The notes under the pieces: generated by a model
Databases searched by the model: none
Told to the model about the DNA's origin: nothing
The model's input: the letters and a program-made list of their open reading frames with translations, nothing else
NCBI RefSeq assembly: GCF_026344135.1
Contig: NZ_JAPKNA010000002.1
Span: 124,001 to 188,000, forward strand
DNA length: 64,000 bases
DNA from: Alcaligenes parafaecalis
GTDB lineage: Bacteria; Pseudomonadota; Gammaproteobacteria; Burkholderiales; Burkholderiaceae_B
Direction: 5' to 3'
Program-made: the position numbers and the translations under genes
Shown here: piece by piece, positions 35,056 to 44,481 of the stretch
Numbering within the stretch: position 1 is the first letter of the stretch
Layout of the letters: every line of letters starts with the position of its first letter

Positions 35056-35389
35056 TTATTCTGTCTCCCGTACGTTAATAATGGCGTTTGTGATATGCCG
35101 AACATTATCGTGTGTTAGAGCCTGGCATGCGTATATTGCCTGATGTCACCAGTATTTTTTGCGCTTCAGGGGATAGCCGCTGGGCGCTGTGTTTGCCGCC
35201 CATGATGGGCAGGCAGGGTGGGGTCAACCGGGTAGATGCTGCCAGGGCAAAGATGGGATTTGTCTGTGGTTTCTTAAGCAAATCCCACTTAAATTTATGC
35301 GTTGATCTTATGTATTTAAGGGAGTTGTGCCAAGCTGTTTTTCGTGGACGCATAATTTTTTCTCTAAATTTCCAAAAATGGATTTTTTT
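35056..35389. other. Intergenic control region between kynA and the Lrp regulator
   Basis: About 330 bases with promoters for both directions expected. A G/C-poor stretch near 35280-35390 precedes the regulator. Open frames in both strands (for example a 95-codon plus frame from 35112) have no ribosome site or family motif and are not called. No clear single operator was identified. Confidence 0.5.
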
Positions 35390-35878
35390 ATGCAAATAGA
35401 ACTGGATGAGGTGGACCGCAGCTTGTTGGCTGAACTGCAGCGAAATGCCCGGCTCACAACAAGCGAGCTGGCTCAAAAAGTGGGCATTTCGCAGTCGCCT
35501 TGCTGGCGTCGAATTCGGCGCATGGAAGAATCCGGGCTGATTGCAGGCTACCAGGCCAGGCTGGATCGTCGCGGCTTGGGGTATGGGGTGGTGGCCTTTG
35601 TCAGCATCAGTGTGGACTTTCAAAACGAAGCGCGCTCGGTGGAATTTGTTGAGGCTGTACGCGATATTCCCGAGGTGGTGATGTGCCATGGCATTGCCGG
35701 TCCAGCCGATTTCTTGCTGATGGTCGTTGCCAAAGATCTTGATAGCTATTCCGAGCTGCTGCAGCGCAAATTGCATCGCTTGCCGGGTGTTCGGCAGGCT
35801 CAAACCAGCTTTTCTTTGCAAGAATTCAAAGGTCTGAATGAGCTGCCTATTCCGGCGGCAAGCGGCGCGATTGCTTGA
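35390..35878 (+). CDS. Lrp/AsnC-family regulator, KynR-like
   Basis: Lrp/AsnC regulator of 162 aa: N-terminal helix-turn-helix (LDEVDRSLLAELQRNARLTTSELAQKVGISQSPCWRRIRRME) and C-terminal RAM ligand-binding domain (AGPADFLLMVVAKDLDSY). Lrp-type KynR proteins activate kynurenine operons in response to kynurenine in several proteobacteria. Being divergent from kynA, this is probably that regulator. The start is uncertain: ATG 35390 or 35378, neither with a good ribosome site. Confidence 0.88.
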   Translation: MQIELDEVDRSLLAELQRNARLTTSELAQKVGISQSPCWRRIRRMEESGLIAGYQARLDRRGLGYGVVAFVSISVDFQNEARSVEFVEAVRDIPEVVMCHGIAGPADFLLMVVAKDLDSYSELLQRKLHRLPGVRQAQTSFSLQEFKGLNELPIPAASGAIA

Positions 35879-35994
35879 TTTGGTGCCGTACTAATCGGGG
35901 TGCGCGGATAGGCAAAAATGCCTGCCAAGCCGCGTATCCCCAGTGCAGGCGCTAAGGGTTTGCTCTGATTTGTTGTTGGCGAAGTCCGTCCTTA

Positions 35995-36030
35995 GAATTG
36001 ATCAAAAATCACAAATCTTTGGTCGAATTC
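35995..36030. promoter_or_regulatory. Imperfect inverted repeat upstream of the GntR gene
   Basis: Left arm GAATTGATCAAA and right arm TTTGGTCGAATTC form an imperfect inverted repeat 18 bases before the GntR start, overlapping the expected promoter. A likely self-repression site for the GntR regulator. Confidence 0.5.
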
Positions 36031-36048
36031 ACTTTGTGACGGAACTTA

Positions 36049-36741
36049 ATGAAACATTCAGACGCTGTCAGCACAAGCGCTCCGCTTGAGGCTTTTCAAC
36101 CCATCGTTCGGCAATCGGTGAACGAAGCGGTCTACCAAGCCTTACGCAATAAGTTGATGCATGGCGAGTACCGTGCGGGCCAAGTTCTTGGCATCCAGTA
36201 CCTGGCTGATGCGCTGGGTACCAGCACCATGCCTGTGCGTGAAGCGCTCCGCCGTCTTGTGGCGCAGCAGGGCCTGGAGCCCTTGCCCAACGGCACGACC
36301 CGAGTTCCCCTGATCACCAAAGCGTGTCTGAGCGATATTCGCCGCGCCCGCGTTTTGATTGAAGGCACCGTCACCGAATGGGCTGGCCCTCATCTCACCC
36401 CGGCTTTGCTGGATCAGCTTGAAGGGCTGGCACGAGAAATCACACAAGAGCGCCGCACGCCCAAAGGCGTTGCCAGCAGCCTTGAGAAAAACCGCATCTT
36501 TCATTTCACAATTTACGGGGCGGCCCAGTCGCCCGTCATGCTCGCCATGATCGAGAGCTTGTGGCTGCAGTCTGGCGCCTATCTGCGTGAAACCCGCGAG
36601 CTGCTGCATAACAAGGACTCCGCCGATCAGTTGCATGAGTCCACCGTAAAAGCACTGCGCGCCGGGAATTTCACCCAGGCACGTCAATACATTCAGGAAG
36701 ATGTTTCCTGGGTATTTGACCGCCTGGATCTTGCCGATTAA
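36049..36741 (+). CDS. GntR-family regulator (FCD domain) of the sugar-acid cluster
   Basis: GntR regulator of 230 aa with an N-terminal winged helix (NEAVYQALRNKLMHGEYRAGQ, LADALGTSTMPVREALRRLVAQ) and an FCD ligand-binding domain, seen from RRARVLIEGTVTEWA to the C-terminal DEVS-like end. FCD regulators usually bind organic acids and repress adjacent catabolic genes. It is 35 bases upstream of the IlvD/Edd dehydratase and is probably the repressor of the whole cluster. Confidence 0.92.
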   Translation: MKHSDAVSTSAPLEAFQPIVRQSVNEAVYQALRNKLMHGEYRAGQVLGIQYLADALGTSTMPVREALRRLVAQQGLEPLPNGTTRVPLITKACLSDIRRARVLIEGTVTEWAGPHLTPALLDQLEGLAREITQERRTPKGVASSLEKNRIFHFTIYGAAQSPVMLAMIESLWLQSGAYLRETRELLHNKDSADQLHESTVKALRAGNFTQARQYIQEDVSWVFDRLDLAD

Positions 36742-36776
36742 ATCGACCTTTCAACTACTCCTCACCACCAAAGACC

Positions 36777-38489
36777 ATGCTAAAAAAACATAGATCAAAA
36801 GCAGTGACCGAGGGCGTGACCCGCACCCCACACCGTGCCTTTTTGCGTGCTACCGGCTTGGACGACGACGATCTCGACAAGTCGATGGTCGCCATCATTG
36901 GCACTGCCGGAGACAACACCCCTTGCTCCAAATCCCTGGGTCCTCAAGCCGATAGCGTGCGCCTGGGCGTTGCTCAAGGTGGCGGCGTCCCCGTCATGAT
37001 GAACACGATTTCCGTGTCCGACGGCACCTCCATGAACCACGCTGGCATGCGCATGAGCCTGGTCTCGCGCGAGATGATTGCCGACAGTATGGAAATAGCC
37101 GTGCGTGGCCATGCCTATGACGCTTTGGTCGGTTTGGGCGGCTGCGACAAGACGCTGCCTGGCACCCTGATGGCCATGGCGCGACTCAACGTCCCCTCGG
37201 TCTTCATTTACGGTGGTTCCATGTTGCCGGGCTACTCGCCCGACGGTACTGAGAACACGGTGCTTACCGCCATTGAAGGCGTGGGTCGCTACCAGACTGG
37301 CGCGATTTCACTGGAACAGTTGCACGGCATCGAACGTACCTGTGCCATGACTGTCGGCTCCTGTCCGGGTCAGTTCACGGCCAATACCATGGGTATGGTG
37401 GCAGAGGCCTTGGGCCTGTCCTTTCTGGGTTCTTCGACCACCCCGGCGGTATACAGCCAACGTCATGCGCTGGCTCGCCGTGCGGGTCGACGTGTAATGG
37501 AAATTCTGGCTAACGGTGGTCCACTGCCGCGCGATCTCATCACACGCAAGAGTCTGGAAAACGCCACTGCGGCTGTCGCCGCCACCGGCGGATCGACCAA
37601 CGTGGCCCTGCATATTCCCGCCATTGCGCACGAAGTGGGCATTCGTTTCACTACGGACGATATGGCTGAGGTGTTCAACCGCACGCCATTGATTGCCGAT
37701 TTGCAGCCCGGTGGCCGCTATCTGGCACGGGATCTGGATGTGATCGGCGGGGTGCCCGTGGTATTTAAGGCGCTGCTGAAAAGCGGCCACTTGCACGGCG
37801 ATGCACTGACCATTACGGGCGAAACCCTGGCAGAGGCTCTGGAGAGTTTCCCCGATGTGGATGGCCGCATCGTGCGCAGCAGTGATCAGCCTATTCATGC
37901 TTCGGGTGGTCTGGTCGTGTTGAAGGGCAATCTGTGCCCTGACGGCGCCTTGCTGAAGATTGCTGGCTTGAAGTCTCTTGTGTTTGACGGGCGCGCCCGC
38001 GTTTTTGAAACCGAAGAAGACTGTATGGCGGTGGTGTCCAAGCAGGCCTATGAGGCTGGCGACGTACTGATTATCCGTAACGAAGGCCCCAAAGGCGGCC
38101 CCGGCATGCGCGAAATGTTAAGCGTCACCGCAGCGATCTATGGTCATGGCAATGGCGAGAAAGTAGCGCTGCTGACTGACGGCCGTTTTTCGGGTGCGAC
38201 ACGCGGCATGTGTATCGGCTATGCCAGCCCCGAAGCGGCGGCAGGCGGGAATATCGGTCTGGTGCGCGACGGTGATCGCATCACCATCGACGCCACACAA
38301 AGCAGCATGCAATTGCATGTGTCGGATGAAGAGCTGGCTGTACGCCGGGCGCAATGGAAGCCTTATCTGCGAGACCGTCTGGCCGGTGCTTTGGAAAAAT
38401 ACGCACGCCTGGTTGGACCAACCAATGAAGGGGCGGTGACCCATTCTGGTGCTGCCGAGTGGCCGCAAGAACAGCTTGAGGATGTATAA
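36777..38489 (+). CDS. IlvD/Edd-family dehydratase
   Basis: Iron-sulfur dehydratase of 570 aa. Cluster cysteines are in DNTPCSKSL, GLGGCDKTLPG and VGSCPGQFTAN. The family holds dihydroxy-acid dehydratase, phosphogluconate dehydratase and several aldonic-acid dehydratases. Its place with sugar-acid enzymes and a TRAP carrier, and not with ilv genes, suggests a sugar-acid dehydratase giving a 2-keto-3-deoxy acid. The start lacks a clear ribosome site but the N-terminal sequence aligns with the family. Confidence 0.9.
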   Translation: MLKKHRSKAVTEGVTRTPHRAFLRATGLDDDDLDKSMVAIIGTAGDNTPCSKSLGPQADSVRLGVAQGGGVPVMMNTISVSDGTSMNHAGMRMSLVSREMIADSMEIAVRGHAYDALVGLGGCDKTLPGTLMAMARLNVPSVFIYGGSMLPGYSPDGTENTVLTAIEGVGRYQTGAISLEQLHGIERTCAMTVGSCPGQFTANTMGMVAEALGLSFLGSSTTPAVYSQRHALARRAGRRVMEILANGGPLPRDLITRKSLENATAAVAATGGSTNVALHIPAIAHEVGIRFTTDDMAEVFNRTPLIADLQPGGRYLARDLDVIGGVPVVFKALLKSGHLHGDALTITGETLAEALESFPDVDGRIVRSSDQPIHASGGLVVLKGNLCPDGALLKIAGLKSLVFDGRARVFETEEDCMAVVSKQAYEAGDVLIIRNEGPKGGPGMREMLSVTAAIYGHGNGEKVALLTDGRFSGATRGMCIGYASPEAAAGGNIGLVRDGDRITIDATQSSMQLHVSDEELAVRRAQWKPYLRDRLAGALEKYARLVGPTNEGAVTHSGAAEWPQEQLEDV

Positions 38490-38490
38490 G

Positions 38491-39387
38491 ATGAAACTCG
38501 GTTTTTGCGGTTTAGGATTGATGGGCGCTGCGATGGTGCAGCGTCTGCTCAAGGCGGGCCACGAGGTTAAAGTCTGGAATCGTTCCAGAGAAAAGGCGGA
38601 GCCGCTGGCGGCTTTGGGTGCTCAGGTTGTGGGTACTCCACGCGAGGCTGCTGAAGGCGCGGATGGCGTCCTGTTATGCCTGTTCGATGCCAAGGCGGCA
38701 GAGGCCGTGGTCTTTGGTGCTGACGGGGTTGCTCAGGCAGCGGGGCTTAAATGGGTGGTGGATCATTCCAGCATCGATCCCGAAGCAACGCGCCGCCTGG
38801 CCACTCGTCTGGCGCAAAACGGCGGGGCTGACTGGATCGATGCCCCAGTCTCCGGCGGTATTCCTGGTGTGGAGGCCGGTACGCTGGCCATCATGGCAGG
38901 CGGTAGTGAAACTCATATGCCAGAAGCCGAGGCGGCGATGCGTGCCTATGCAGGCAACATCACGCATATGGGGCCTTCCGGTGCCGGGCAGGCGACCAAG
39001 TTATGCAATCAGGCCATCGTTGCCACTTCGATTGCGGCGCTGGCTGAAGCGATTGGTTTTGCCCAACGCAATAACATCAATGTAGACAAGCTGGCACCCG
39101 CGCTGGCGGGCGGCTGGGCAGATTCCAAGCCTTTGCAGATCTTCGCCCCACGCATGATAGAAGCGCAGGCAAAAAGCATCGGTGCGCTGTCCACCATGCT
39201 CAAGGATGTCGACACCCTTATCGCCAATGCTCAACAGAGTGGTGCGCCTATGCCGGTTGCGGCCAGCGTGCAGCAAATGCTGCGTGTCGCTAGCGCCATG
39301 GGTCTGGGGCAGGCCGAAGTCTCTGCCGTGGTCAGCGTGGTTCTACCCGAGCAGCGCGACGCCTTCCTTCGACAGATAGACGCGTAA
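38491..39387 (+). CDS. 3-hydroxyacid dehydrogenase, L-threonate-dehydrogenase-like
   Basis: NAD(P)-dependent beta-hydroxyacid dehydrogenase of 298 aa. It has the dinucleotide motif GFCGLGLMGAAM, the substrate motif DAPVSGGIPGVEAGTL, and the catalytic Lys in GAGQATKLCNQ. In acid-sugar clusters this family member (LtnD) oxidises L-threonate to 2-oxotetronate; tartronate-semialdehyde reductase is another possibility. It begins one base after the dehydratase stop, and ATG 38491 is preferred over a start 14 codons earlier. Confidence 0.88.
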   Translation: MKLGFCGLGLMGAAMVQRLLKAGHEVKVWNRSREKAEPLAALGAQVVGTPREAAEGADGVLLCLFDAKAAEAVVFGADGVAQAAGLKWVVDHSSIDPEATRRLATRLAQNGGADWIDAPVSGGIPGVEAGTLAIMAGGSETHMPEAEAAMRAYAGNITHMGPSGAGQATKLCNQAIVATSIAALAEAIGFAQRNNINVDKLAPALAGGWADSKPLQIFAPRMIEAQAKSIGALSTMLKDVDTLIANAQQSGAPMPVAASVQQMLRVASAMGLGQAEVSAVVSVVLPEQRDAFLRQIDA

Positions 39388-39400
39388 GACAGGCGGCCCC

Positions 39401-40234
39401 ATGCAACTATCCGCTAATCTCAGTTGGTTGTATCGGCATCTGGACTGGAGCGAACGCTTTGAGGCAGCGGCGGCCGATGGTTTTCAGGGCGTCGAGATTT
39501 TGCTGCCCTATGACTATCCTCCCGCTTGGTATGCCAAACAGCTTCAGGCTGCCAAGCTGGATCTGACTCTGATCAATACGCCTATCGGCGAGGGGACGGG
39601 CAGGCTGGGCTGGGCGGCGATTCCTGAGGCACAGCCGCAGTTCCGGGAAGCCTTTGATCGTGCTCGCGCGGTGGCGCAGGCAGCAGGGTGCCGTCGCATC
39701 CATGTGATGGCCGGGTATGTGAGCGGTTTGGAGCAGGAGGATTGCCTGGCCACACTGCTCAATAATCTGGAACATGCCCTGGCCTTGGCCGAAGCCGATG
39801 ATCTGGTGCTGACGCTGGAAGCGCTGAACCGTAGCGACATGGCGGGGTATTTTTATCACCTGCCCGAGCAGGCGATAGCGGTGCTTAAGCATTTCAATAA
39901 CCCGCGTCTGCGGCTGCAATTTGATTACTACCACTGCGTCAAAGAAAGCCTGGATGTGCCTGCCAGTGTTGCAGCTTGCGCTCCCTGGATTGGGTATGTG
40001 CAGATTGCTGGTGCGGATGGGCGTTATGAGCCTGATCTGAGCCAGGATGGTTTGCTGGAAGGCGTAGCGGCCTTGCCCACCTTGGGTTACGACGGCTGGT
40101 TGGGCTGCGAGTATCAGCCTCGCGGCCTACCGGCAGAGGGCTTGTCCTGGTGCCAGCCTTTGCAGGATCGAGGGGTGCTGAATACGGCACGTCGTCGCGA
40201 TGCTGCGGCTTGCTTTCAGACTGCCGGGAGGTAA
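39401..40234 (+). CDS. Hydroxypyruvate isomerase-like / 2-oxotetronate isomerase (OtnI-like)
   Basis: TIM-barrel isomerase of 277 aa of the Hyi family. Metal-site stretches LTLEALNRSDMAGYF and LQFDYYHC are present, as is INTPIGEGTGRLG. In tetronate pathways OtnI interconverts 2-oxo- and 3-oxotetronate; hydroxypyruvate isomerase is the alternative. It is 13 bases from the previous gene and 3 from the next, so it belongs to the same operon. Confidence 0.88.
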   Translation: MQLSANLSWLYRHLDWSERFEAAAADGFQGVEILLPYDYPPAWYAKQLQAAKLDLTLINTPIGEGTGRLGWAAIPEAQPQFREAFDRARAVAQAAGCRRIHVMAGYVSGLEQEDCLATLLNNLEHALALAEADDLVLTLEALNRSDMAGYFYHLPEQAIAVLKHFNNPRLRLQFDYYHCVKESLDVPASVAACAPWIGYVQIAGADGRYEPDLSQDGLLEGVAALPTLGYDGWLGCEYQPRGLPAEGLSWCQPLQDRGVLNTARRRDAAACFQTAGR

Positions 40235-40237
40235 GCC

Positions 40238-41185
40238 ATGAACCATGTCTTGATTACCGGCGCCAACGGTTATATCGGCCAGGCATTAGCCTGTGCGATG
40301 GCCAAACGTCTTGCCGCCAATGAAATTCAAAGCCTGACGCTGACTGATCTGGCCTTTGAAGATCAACCCTATCACCACACGCCCGGCCTGCGCTGCATCA
40401 GTGGAGACTTGTCTGACAAGGCCGTCCTGGAGCAGGTTCTGACGCCTGCGCCAGATACGGTTTTTCACCTGGCCTCGGTGACCAGTCGCTTGGCCGAAGA
40501 AAACTTCGCATTGGGTTTGCGCGTCAATATAGACGGCACGATAGGCTTGTTGGAGCACTTGCGCGAACAAGGGCAGTGCCCCGTCGTGGTGTATGCAAGC
40601 AGTATCGGCGTCTTTGGTACGCCGCTGCCCAAGCAAGTGGACGACGACACCGCCGTCGCACCTACCTTAAGTTATGGCACACAGAAACGGATGGTGGAGC
40701 TGCTGCTGGCCGATTACAGCCGCCGGGGGTTTCTGGACAGTCGCTCGGTTCGCCTTCCCACCGTGGTCGCCAGACCCATGACGGCCGAAACAGCCTTGTC
40801 TTCCTTTGCCAGTTCCTTGATTCACGCCCTGGCCGCAGGCAGTCCCTACGATTGCCCCATCGGACCTCAGGGCTGGATCTGGCTGCTTTCTTTACCCGCT
40901 TGCATCCAGCATCTTCAGATGGCTGCAAGACTTGAAACAACCCGGCTTCCTGCCGGGCGGGTGTGGAACCTTCCCGCCCAGCGCCTCCAGGTCGCAGACC
41001 TGGTTCAGGCAGCGAAATCCCGCTATGGCTTGGGGGCCGATGCGGGCTTGCGCTTCCAGTCCAACCCACAGTTTGACCAGCAGTTTGCCCAGTGGCCGCC
41101 TTTGACAACGGCAATCGCCACGCAATTGGGTATGCATCATGACGGCGATGTGACGACCTTGATTGAACAGGCCCTTGTCTCCTGA
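40238..41185 (+). CDS. NAD-dependent epimerase/dehydrogenase, DenD-like
   Basis: Extended short-chain dehydrogenase of 315 aa. It has the cofactor motif GANGYIGQAL, HLASVTS, and YGTQK with catalytic Tyr and Lys. D-erythronate dehydrogenase (DenD) has this build and cluster position, oxidising D-erythronate with NAD. Other sugar-nucleotide-like epimerase activities are less likely given the context. Confidence 0.85.
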   Translation: MNHVLITGANGYIGQALACAMAKRLAANEIQSLTLTDLAFEDQPYHHTPGLRCISGDLSDKAVLEQVLTPAPDTVFHLASVTSRLAEENFALGLRVNIDGTIGLLEHLREQGQCPVVVYASSIGVFGTPLPKQVDDDTAVAPTLSYGTQKRMVELLLADYSRRGFLDSRSVRLPTVVARPMTAETALSSFASSLIHALAAGSPYDCPIGPQGWIWLLSLPACIQHLQMAARLETTRLPAGRVWNLPAQRLQVADLVQAAKSRYGLGADAGLRFQSNPQFDQQFAQWPPLTTAIATQLGMHHDGDVTTLIEQALVS

Positions 41186-41238
41186 GTGGCCCACTTAACT
41201 ATACCTATAACGATCTACCACCAAAAAAGGATTTCCCC

Positions 41239-42279
41239 ATGAAGAACCGATGGATTTCTCGCCTGTTGGGTATGGCCTTGACCAGCCTGGCTGTGGCGGC
41301 TGGCCCCGCAAAAGCGGACAAGCCTGTAGAGCTGACTTTCTCTGCCTGGATTCCGCAAACGCATATTCTGGTGGCCAACTTCATGAAGCCCTGGGCCAAA
41401 GAGGTGGAGCAGGCCACAGAAGGGCGCGTCAAGATCAACTTCCTGACCAAAGCGGTGACCAACCCGGTCGGGCATCTGGATGCGGTCCGCAATGGCATTG
41501 TGGATCTGGCCTTTATTTCTTACTCCTATTACCCCGGCAACTTCGATCTGATGAAGTTCGCCATGTTGCCTTTTTCCGGCAATAGCGCCGAGTCCACGTC
41601 GCTGGCGGCCTGGGATATTTACAGCAAGTACCTGCAAGATGCCAAAGAGCATCGCGGTATCAAGTTGCTGGGCCTGTATGGTCACGGCCCAGGCAGTGTC
41701 TACACGACACAGAAACAGGTACAGACCATTGATGATTTTGATGGGCTGAAGCTGCGCATTGGTGGTGGCATGCAGGCTGACTTGTCCAAGGCACTCAAGG
41801 TCAACGCGGTTGTGAAACCTGCTTCGGAGTCGTACGAACTCTTGAGCACTGGTGTGGTGGACGGAGTTCTGTTCCCACCCGAGTCTGTTGCTTCCTTCCG
41901 CCTGGACACGGTGGTCAAGCACGCGACGGTTTTCCCCGGCGGTCTTTATGCCGATCTGCACGGCATCATCATGAACCCGGCAGCCTTCGATCGTCTGTCT
42001 GAAAAAGACCGGGAGATCCTGATGAGTCTTTCGGGTGAGCACATTGCACGCTTGGGTGGCAAGGCCTGGGGCGACGCCGATGTGGCCGCCATGAAAGTTC
42101 TGGAGGAACACAATGTGCAGTTTCATCCCGCCAGTGAAGAACTGATCGCTGCCGTCAAAGAGCGTACTGCGTCATTTGAACAGGCGTGGCTGGATGCGGC
42201 CAAGGCCAAGGGCATAGACGGGCCTGCTGTATTGGCAGAGTTTCGTGCCGACCTTAAAGCGCGGGAAAGCGGTAACTGA
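41239..42279 (+). CDS. TRAP transporter substrate-binding protein (DctP family)
   Basis: Periplasmic solute-binding protein of 346 aa with a signal peptide ending near AKADKP. DctP-type features are the SAWIPQTH start, FFT-like NPVGHLDAVRNGIVD, and GGLYADLHGIIMNP. It is followed by the two membrane subunits, forming a tripartite sodium-driven importer. It presumably captures the sugar acid for the cluster; the conserved carboxylate-binding Arg is probably the one in GLKLRIGG. Confidence 0.93.
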   Translation: MKNRWISRLLGMALTSLAVAAGPAKADKPVELTFSAWIPQTHILVANFMKPWAKEVEQATEGRVKINFLTKAVTNPVGHLDAVRNGIVDLAFISYSYYPGNFDLMKFAMLPFSGNSAESTSLAAWDIYSKYLQDAKEHRGIKLLGLYGHGPGSVYTTQKQVQTIDDFDGLKLRIGGGMQADLSKALKVNAVVKPASESYELLSTGVVDGVLFPPESVASFRLDTVVKHATVFPGGLYADLHGIIMNPAAFDRLSEKDREILMSLSGEHIARLGGKAWGDADVAAMKVLEEHNVQFHPASEELIAAVKERTASFEQAWLDAAKAKGIDGPAVLAEFRADLKARESGN

Positions 42280-42347
42280 TTAGCGCATCCAGACTGTCTT
42301 GAACCTGCTGTGCGCCCTGTGCGCCAGCAGTCCCGGAGCTACAAATC

Positions 42348-42851
42348 ATGAACTCCCTTCTCTCTTTATTAAGAGCAGGTCTTCGGCGTCTGACGGAGTT
42401 ATGCATGGTCTCCTTGGCCTTGCTGACTTTGCTTGACGTATTAGGGCGCTACATTTTCAACGTATCGGTCATGGGGGCCGTGGAGCTGACTGAAATACTG
42501 ATGGTCGGTGTCATCTTCTGCGGCATTGTGTTTGCCACGATGGAGCGCGAACACGTGGTGGTTGATCTGGTGCCCATCCCAGGTGGAGAGAAGGGCGCCC
42601 GTGTCGTTCATGTCTCCAGCCACTTGCTGGCGGCAGGGATCAGCGCCTTGTTGGCAATGGTTAGCTGGACGCAAGCCGAGTCGGCTGCCGAGTACGCCGA
42701 CCAGACTACCTTGCTGGGGCTGCCACTGGCTCCGGTTGTTTATTTCATGAGCATCATGCTGTTCGTCAACACAATCGTGGAGTTGGGTCAGCTTCGACGT
42801 GACCTGTGCACAGACACGGCACATCTGGAAGAAGAGGCAAAGAATGACTGA
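42348..42851 (+). CDS. TRAP transporter small membrane subunit (DctQ family)
   Basis: Membrane protein of 167 aa with four hydrophobic segments. LTLLDVLGRYIFNVSVMGAVELTEI is typical of DctQ. It joins the binding protein to the large subunit. The stop lies inside the next gene (ATGACTGA overlap), so the two subunits are translationally coupled. Confidence 0.92.
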   Translation: MNSLLSLLRAGLRRLTELCMVSLALLTLLDVLGRYIFNVSVMGAVELTEILMVGVIFCGIVFATMEREHVVVDLVPIPGGEKGARVVHVSSHLLAAGISALLAMVSWTQAESAAEYADQTTLLGLPLAPVVYFMSIMLFVNTIVELGQLRRDLCTDTAHLEEEAKND

Positions 42852-44136
42852 AGCACTCATTGGCTTTGCAGCCATGCTCCTCCTGATCTTCCTGCGCGTG
42901 CCGGTGGCATTTTCCATGGCTTTAGTGGGGTTCATTGGCGTGGGCATCATGCGTAACTGGCCCTCTGCCTATGCCATGACCGGTGCGGTCGTGCGTGAAA
43001 GCGGTTTTCAGTATCTGTTGTCGGTACTGCCGCTGTTTATCTTGATGGGTAATTTCATTACTCAAGCCAAGTTGTCCAAAGAACTGTATGCCGCGGCCTA
43101 TGCGTTCCTGGGTCACCGAAAAGGTGGGCTGGCCATGTCCACCGTGGTGGCCTGTGGCGGCTTTGGTGCAGTGTGCGGTTCCAGTCTGGCGACGGCAGCC
43201 ACCATGTCCAAAGTGGCTTACCCGGAAATGCGCAGGCTGGGTTATAGCCGTGCGCTGGCCTCCGGCTCGATTGCGGCGGGTGGCACGCTGGGCATTCTGA
43301 TTCCGCCTTCTATCGTCATGGTGGTCTATGCGATTCTGACTGAACAAAGCATAGGCAAGATGTTTGCCGCCGGTATTTTGCCGGGCCTGCTGGCCATCAT
43401 TTTTTATCTGCTGGCGGTGCGCTGGACGATCTGGCGTGACCCCAATGCGGGGCCTCCCGGTGAACGCATGAGCTGGAAAGAGCGTCTGCATGCTTTGCGG
43501 GATGTCTGGGGTGTGCTGGTGCTGTTCATCATCGTCATGGGCGGTATCTATGGCGGGATCTTCAGCTCTACCGAGGCAGCCGGGATCGGCGCTTGCGGTG
43601 CCTTCCTGTTTGCGCTGCTGCGTGGTCGTTTGACCTGGCAGATCCTCTCCAATGTTCTGGTGGAGTCGGCTCGCACCACGGGCATGCTGTTCATGGTGCT
43701 GATCGGGGCTTTGCTGTTTTCCAGCTTCATCAACTTCACCTCCATGCCTGGCGACTTGCAAGACTGGGTGCAGCAGTTCGACATGAGTCCCATCGTGGTG
43801 ATTCTGCTGATCTGCGCGATCTACATCGTGCTGGGCAGTGTGCTGGAGAGCATGTCCATGGTCTTGCTGACCGTGCCTATCTTCTACCCGCTGGTGCAGC
43901 ACCTGGGCTTTGACCTGATCTGGTTCGGCATCATCGTGGTGGTGGTCACGGAAATCAGCTTCATCACACCGCCCGTGGGCATGAACGTGATGGTTCTGAA
44001 AAGCCTGCTGCCCGATGTGAAGATGAGCACGCTGTATCGCGGTGTTATCCCCTTTGTGGTGGCTGATGTGTTTCGCCTGGCTGTGCTCTTGGCCTTCCCG
44101 GTTATCTCGCTGCTCTTGCCCAAATATCTTGGATAA
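42844..44136 (+). CDS. TRAP transporter large permease subunit (DctM family)
   Basis: Permease of 430 aa with about 12 membrane segments. It carries the DctM motifs GGFGAVCGSSLATAATMSKVAYPEM and ASGSIAAGGTLGILIPPSIVMVVY. It drives substrate uptake with the sodium gradient. The start at ATG 42844 gives an 8-base overlap with the small subunit; a longer start would run deep into it. Confidence 0.94.
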   Translation: MTEALIGFAAMLLLIFLRVPVAFSMALVGFIGVGIMRNWPSAYAMTGAVVRESGFQYLLSVLPLFILMGNFITQAKLSKELYAAAYAFLGHRKGGLAMSTVVACGGFGAVCGSSLATAATMSKVAYPEMRRLGYSRALASGSIAAGGTLGILIPPSIVMVVYAILTEQSIGKMFAAGILPGLLAIIFYLLAVRWTIWRDPNAGPPGERMSWKERLHALRDVWGVLVLFIIVMGGIYGGIFSSTEAAGIGACGAFLFALLRGRLTWQILSNVLVESARTTGMLFMVLIGALLFSSFINFTSMPGDLQDWVQQFDMSPIVVILLICAIYIVLGSVLESMSMVLLTVPIFYPLVQHLGFDLIWFGIIVVVVTEISFITPPVGMNVMVLKSLLPDVKMSTLYRGVIPFVVADVFRLAVLLAFPVISLLLPKYLG

Positions 44137-44151
44137 AAACGGATTCGCAAT

Positions 44152-44481
44152 ATGATTATCGACCAAAGAACCTATACCATCCCGACCGGCTTGCTACGCG
44201 ACTTCCTGGCCTTGTACGCAACAGAAGGGCGAGCAGTCCAGATCGAGCATCTGGGCGCTTGCCACGGTTACTACACCACCGAAGTGGGCGAGCTGAATCA
44301 AGTGGTGCATTTGTGGGCGTACGAAGACATGGCCGACCGAGAGGCTCGCCGTAATGCGCTGGAAGCAGACCCTCGCTGGTTGGCTTATCGCCGCAAAGCC
44401 TCCGCCGCAGGCCATGTCGTGCGCCAGAGTAATGCGCTGCTGAAACAAGTGGATTTCGACGTCTTTACCAGCAAGGCATGA
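44152..44481 (+). CDS. NIPSNAP-family protein
   Basis: Small dimeric ferredoxin-like-fold protein of 109 aa. It opens with IIDQRTYTIPTG, followed by CHGYYTTEVGELNQVVHLWAYEDMADRE, the pattern of NIPSNAP proteins. Bacterial members occur in operons for organic-acid or sugar-acid breakdown, but their reaction is not established. It is 15 bases from dctM, and its stop overlaps the next start. Confidence 0.85.
   Translation: MIIDQRTYTIPTGLLRDFLALYATEGRAVQIEHLGACHGYYTTEVGELNQVVHLWAYEDMADREARRNALEADPRWLAYRRKASAAGHVVRQSNALLKQVDFDVFTSKA

Noticed and set aside
35105..35821. 238-codon minus-strand frame over the Lrp gene
   Set aside because: Antisense to an Lrp/AsnC gene with clear HTH and RAM domains.
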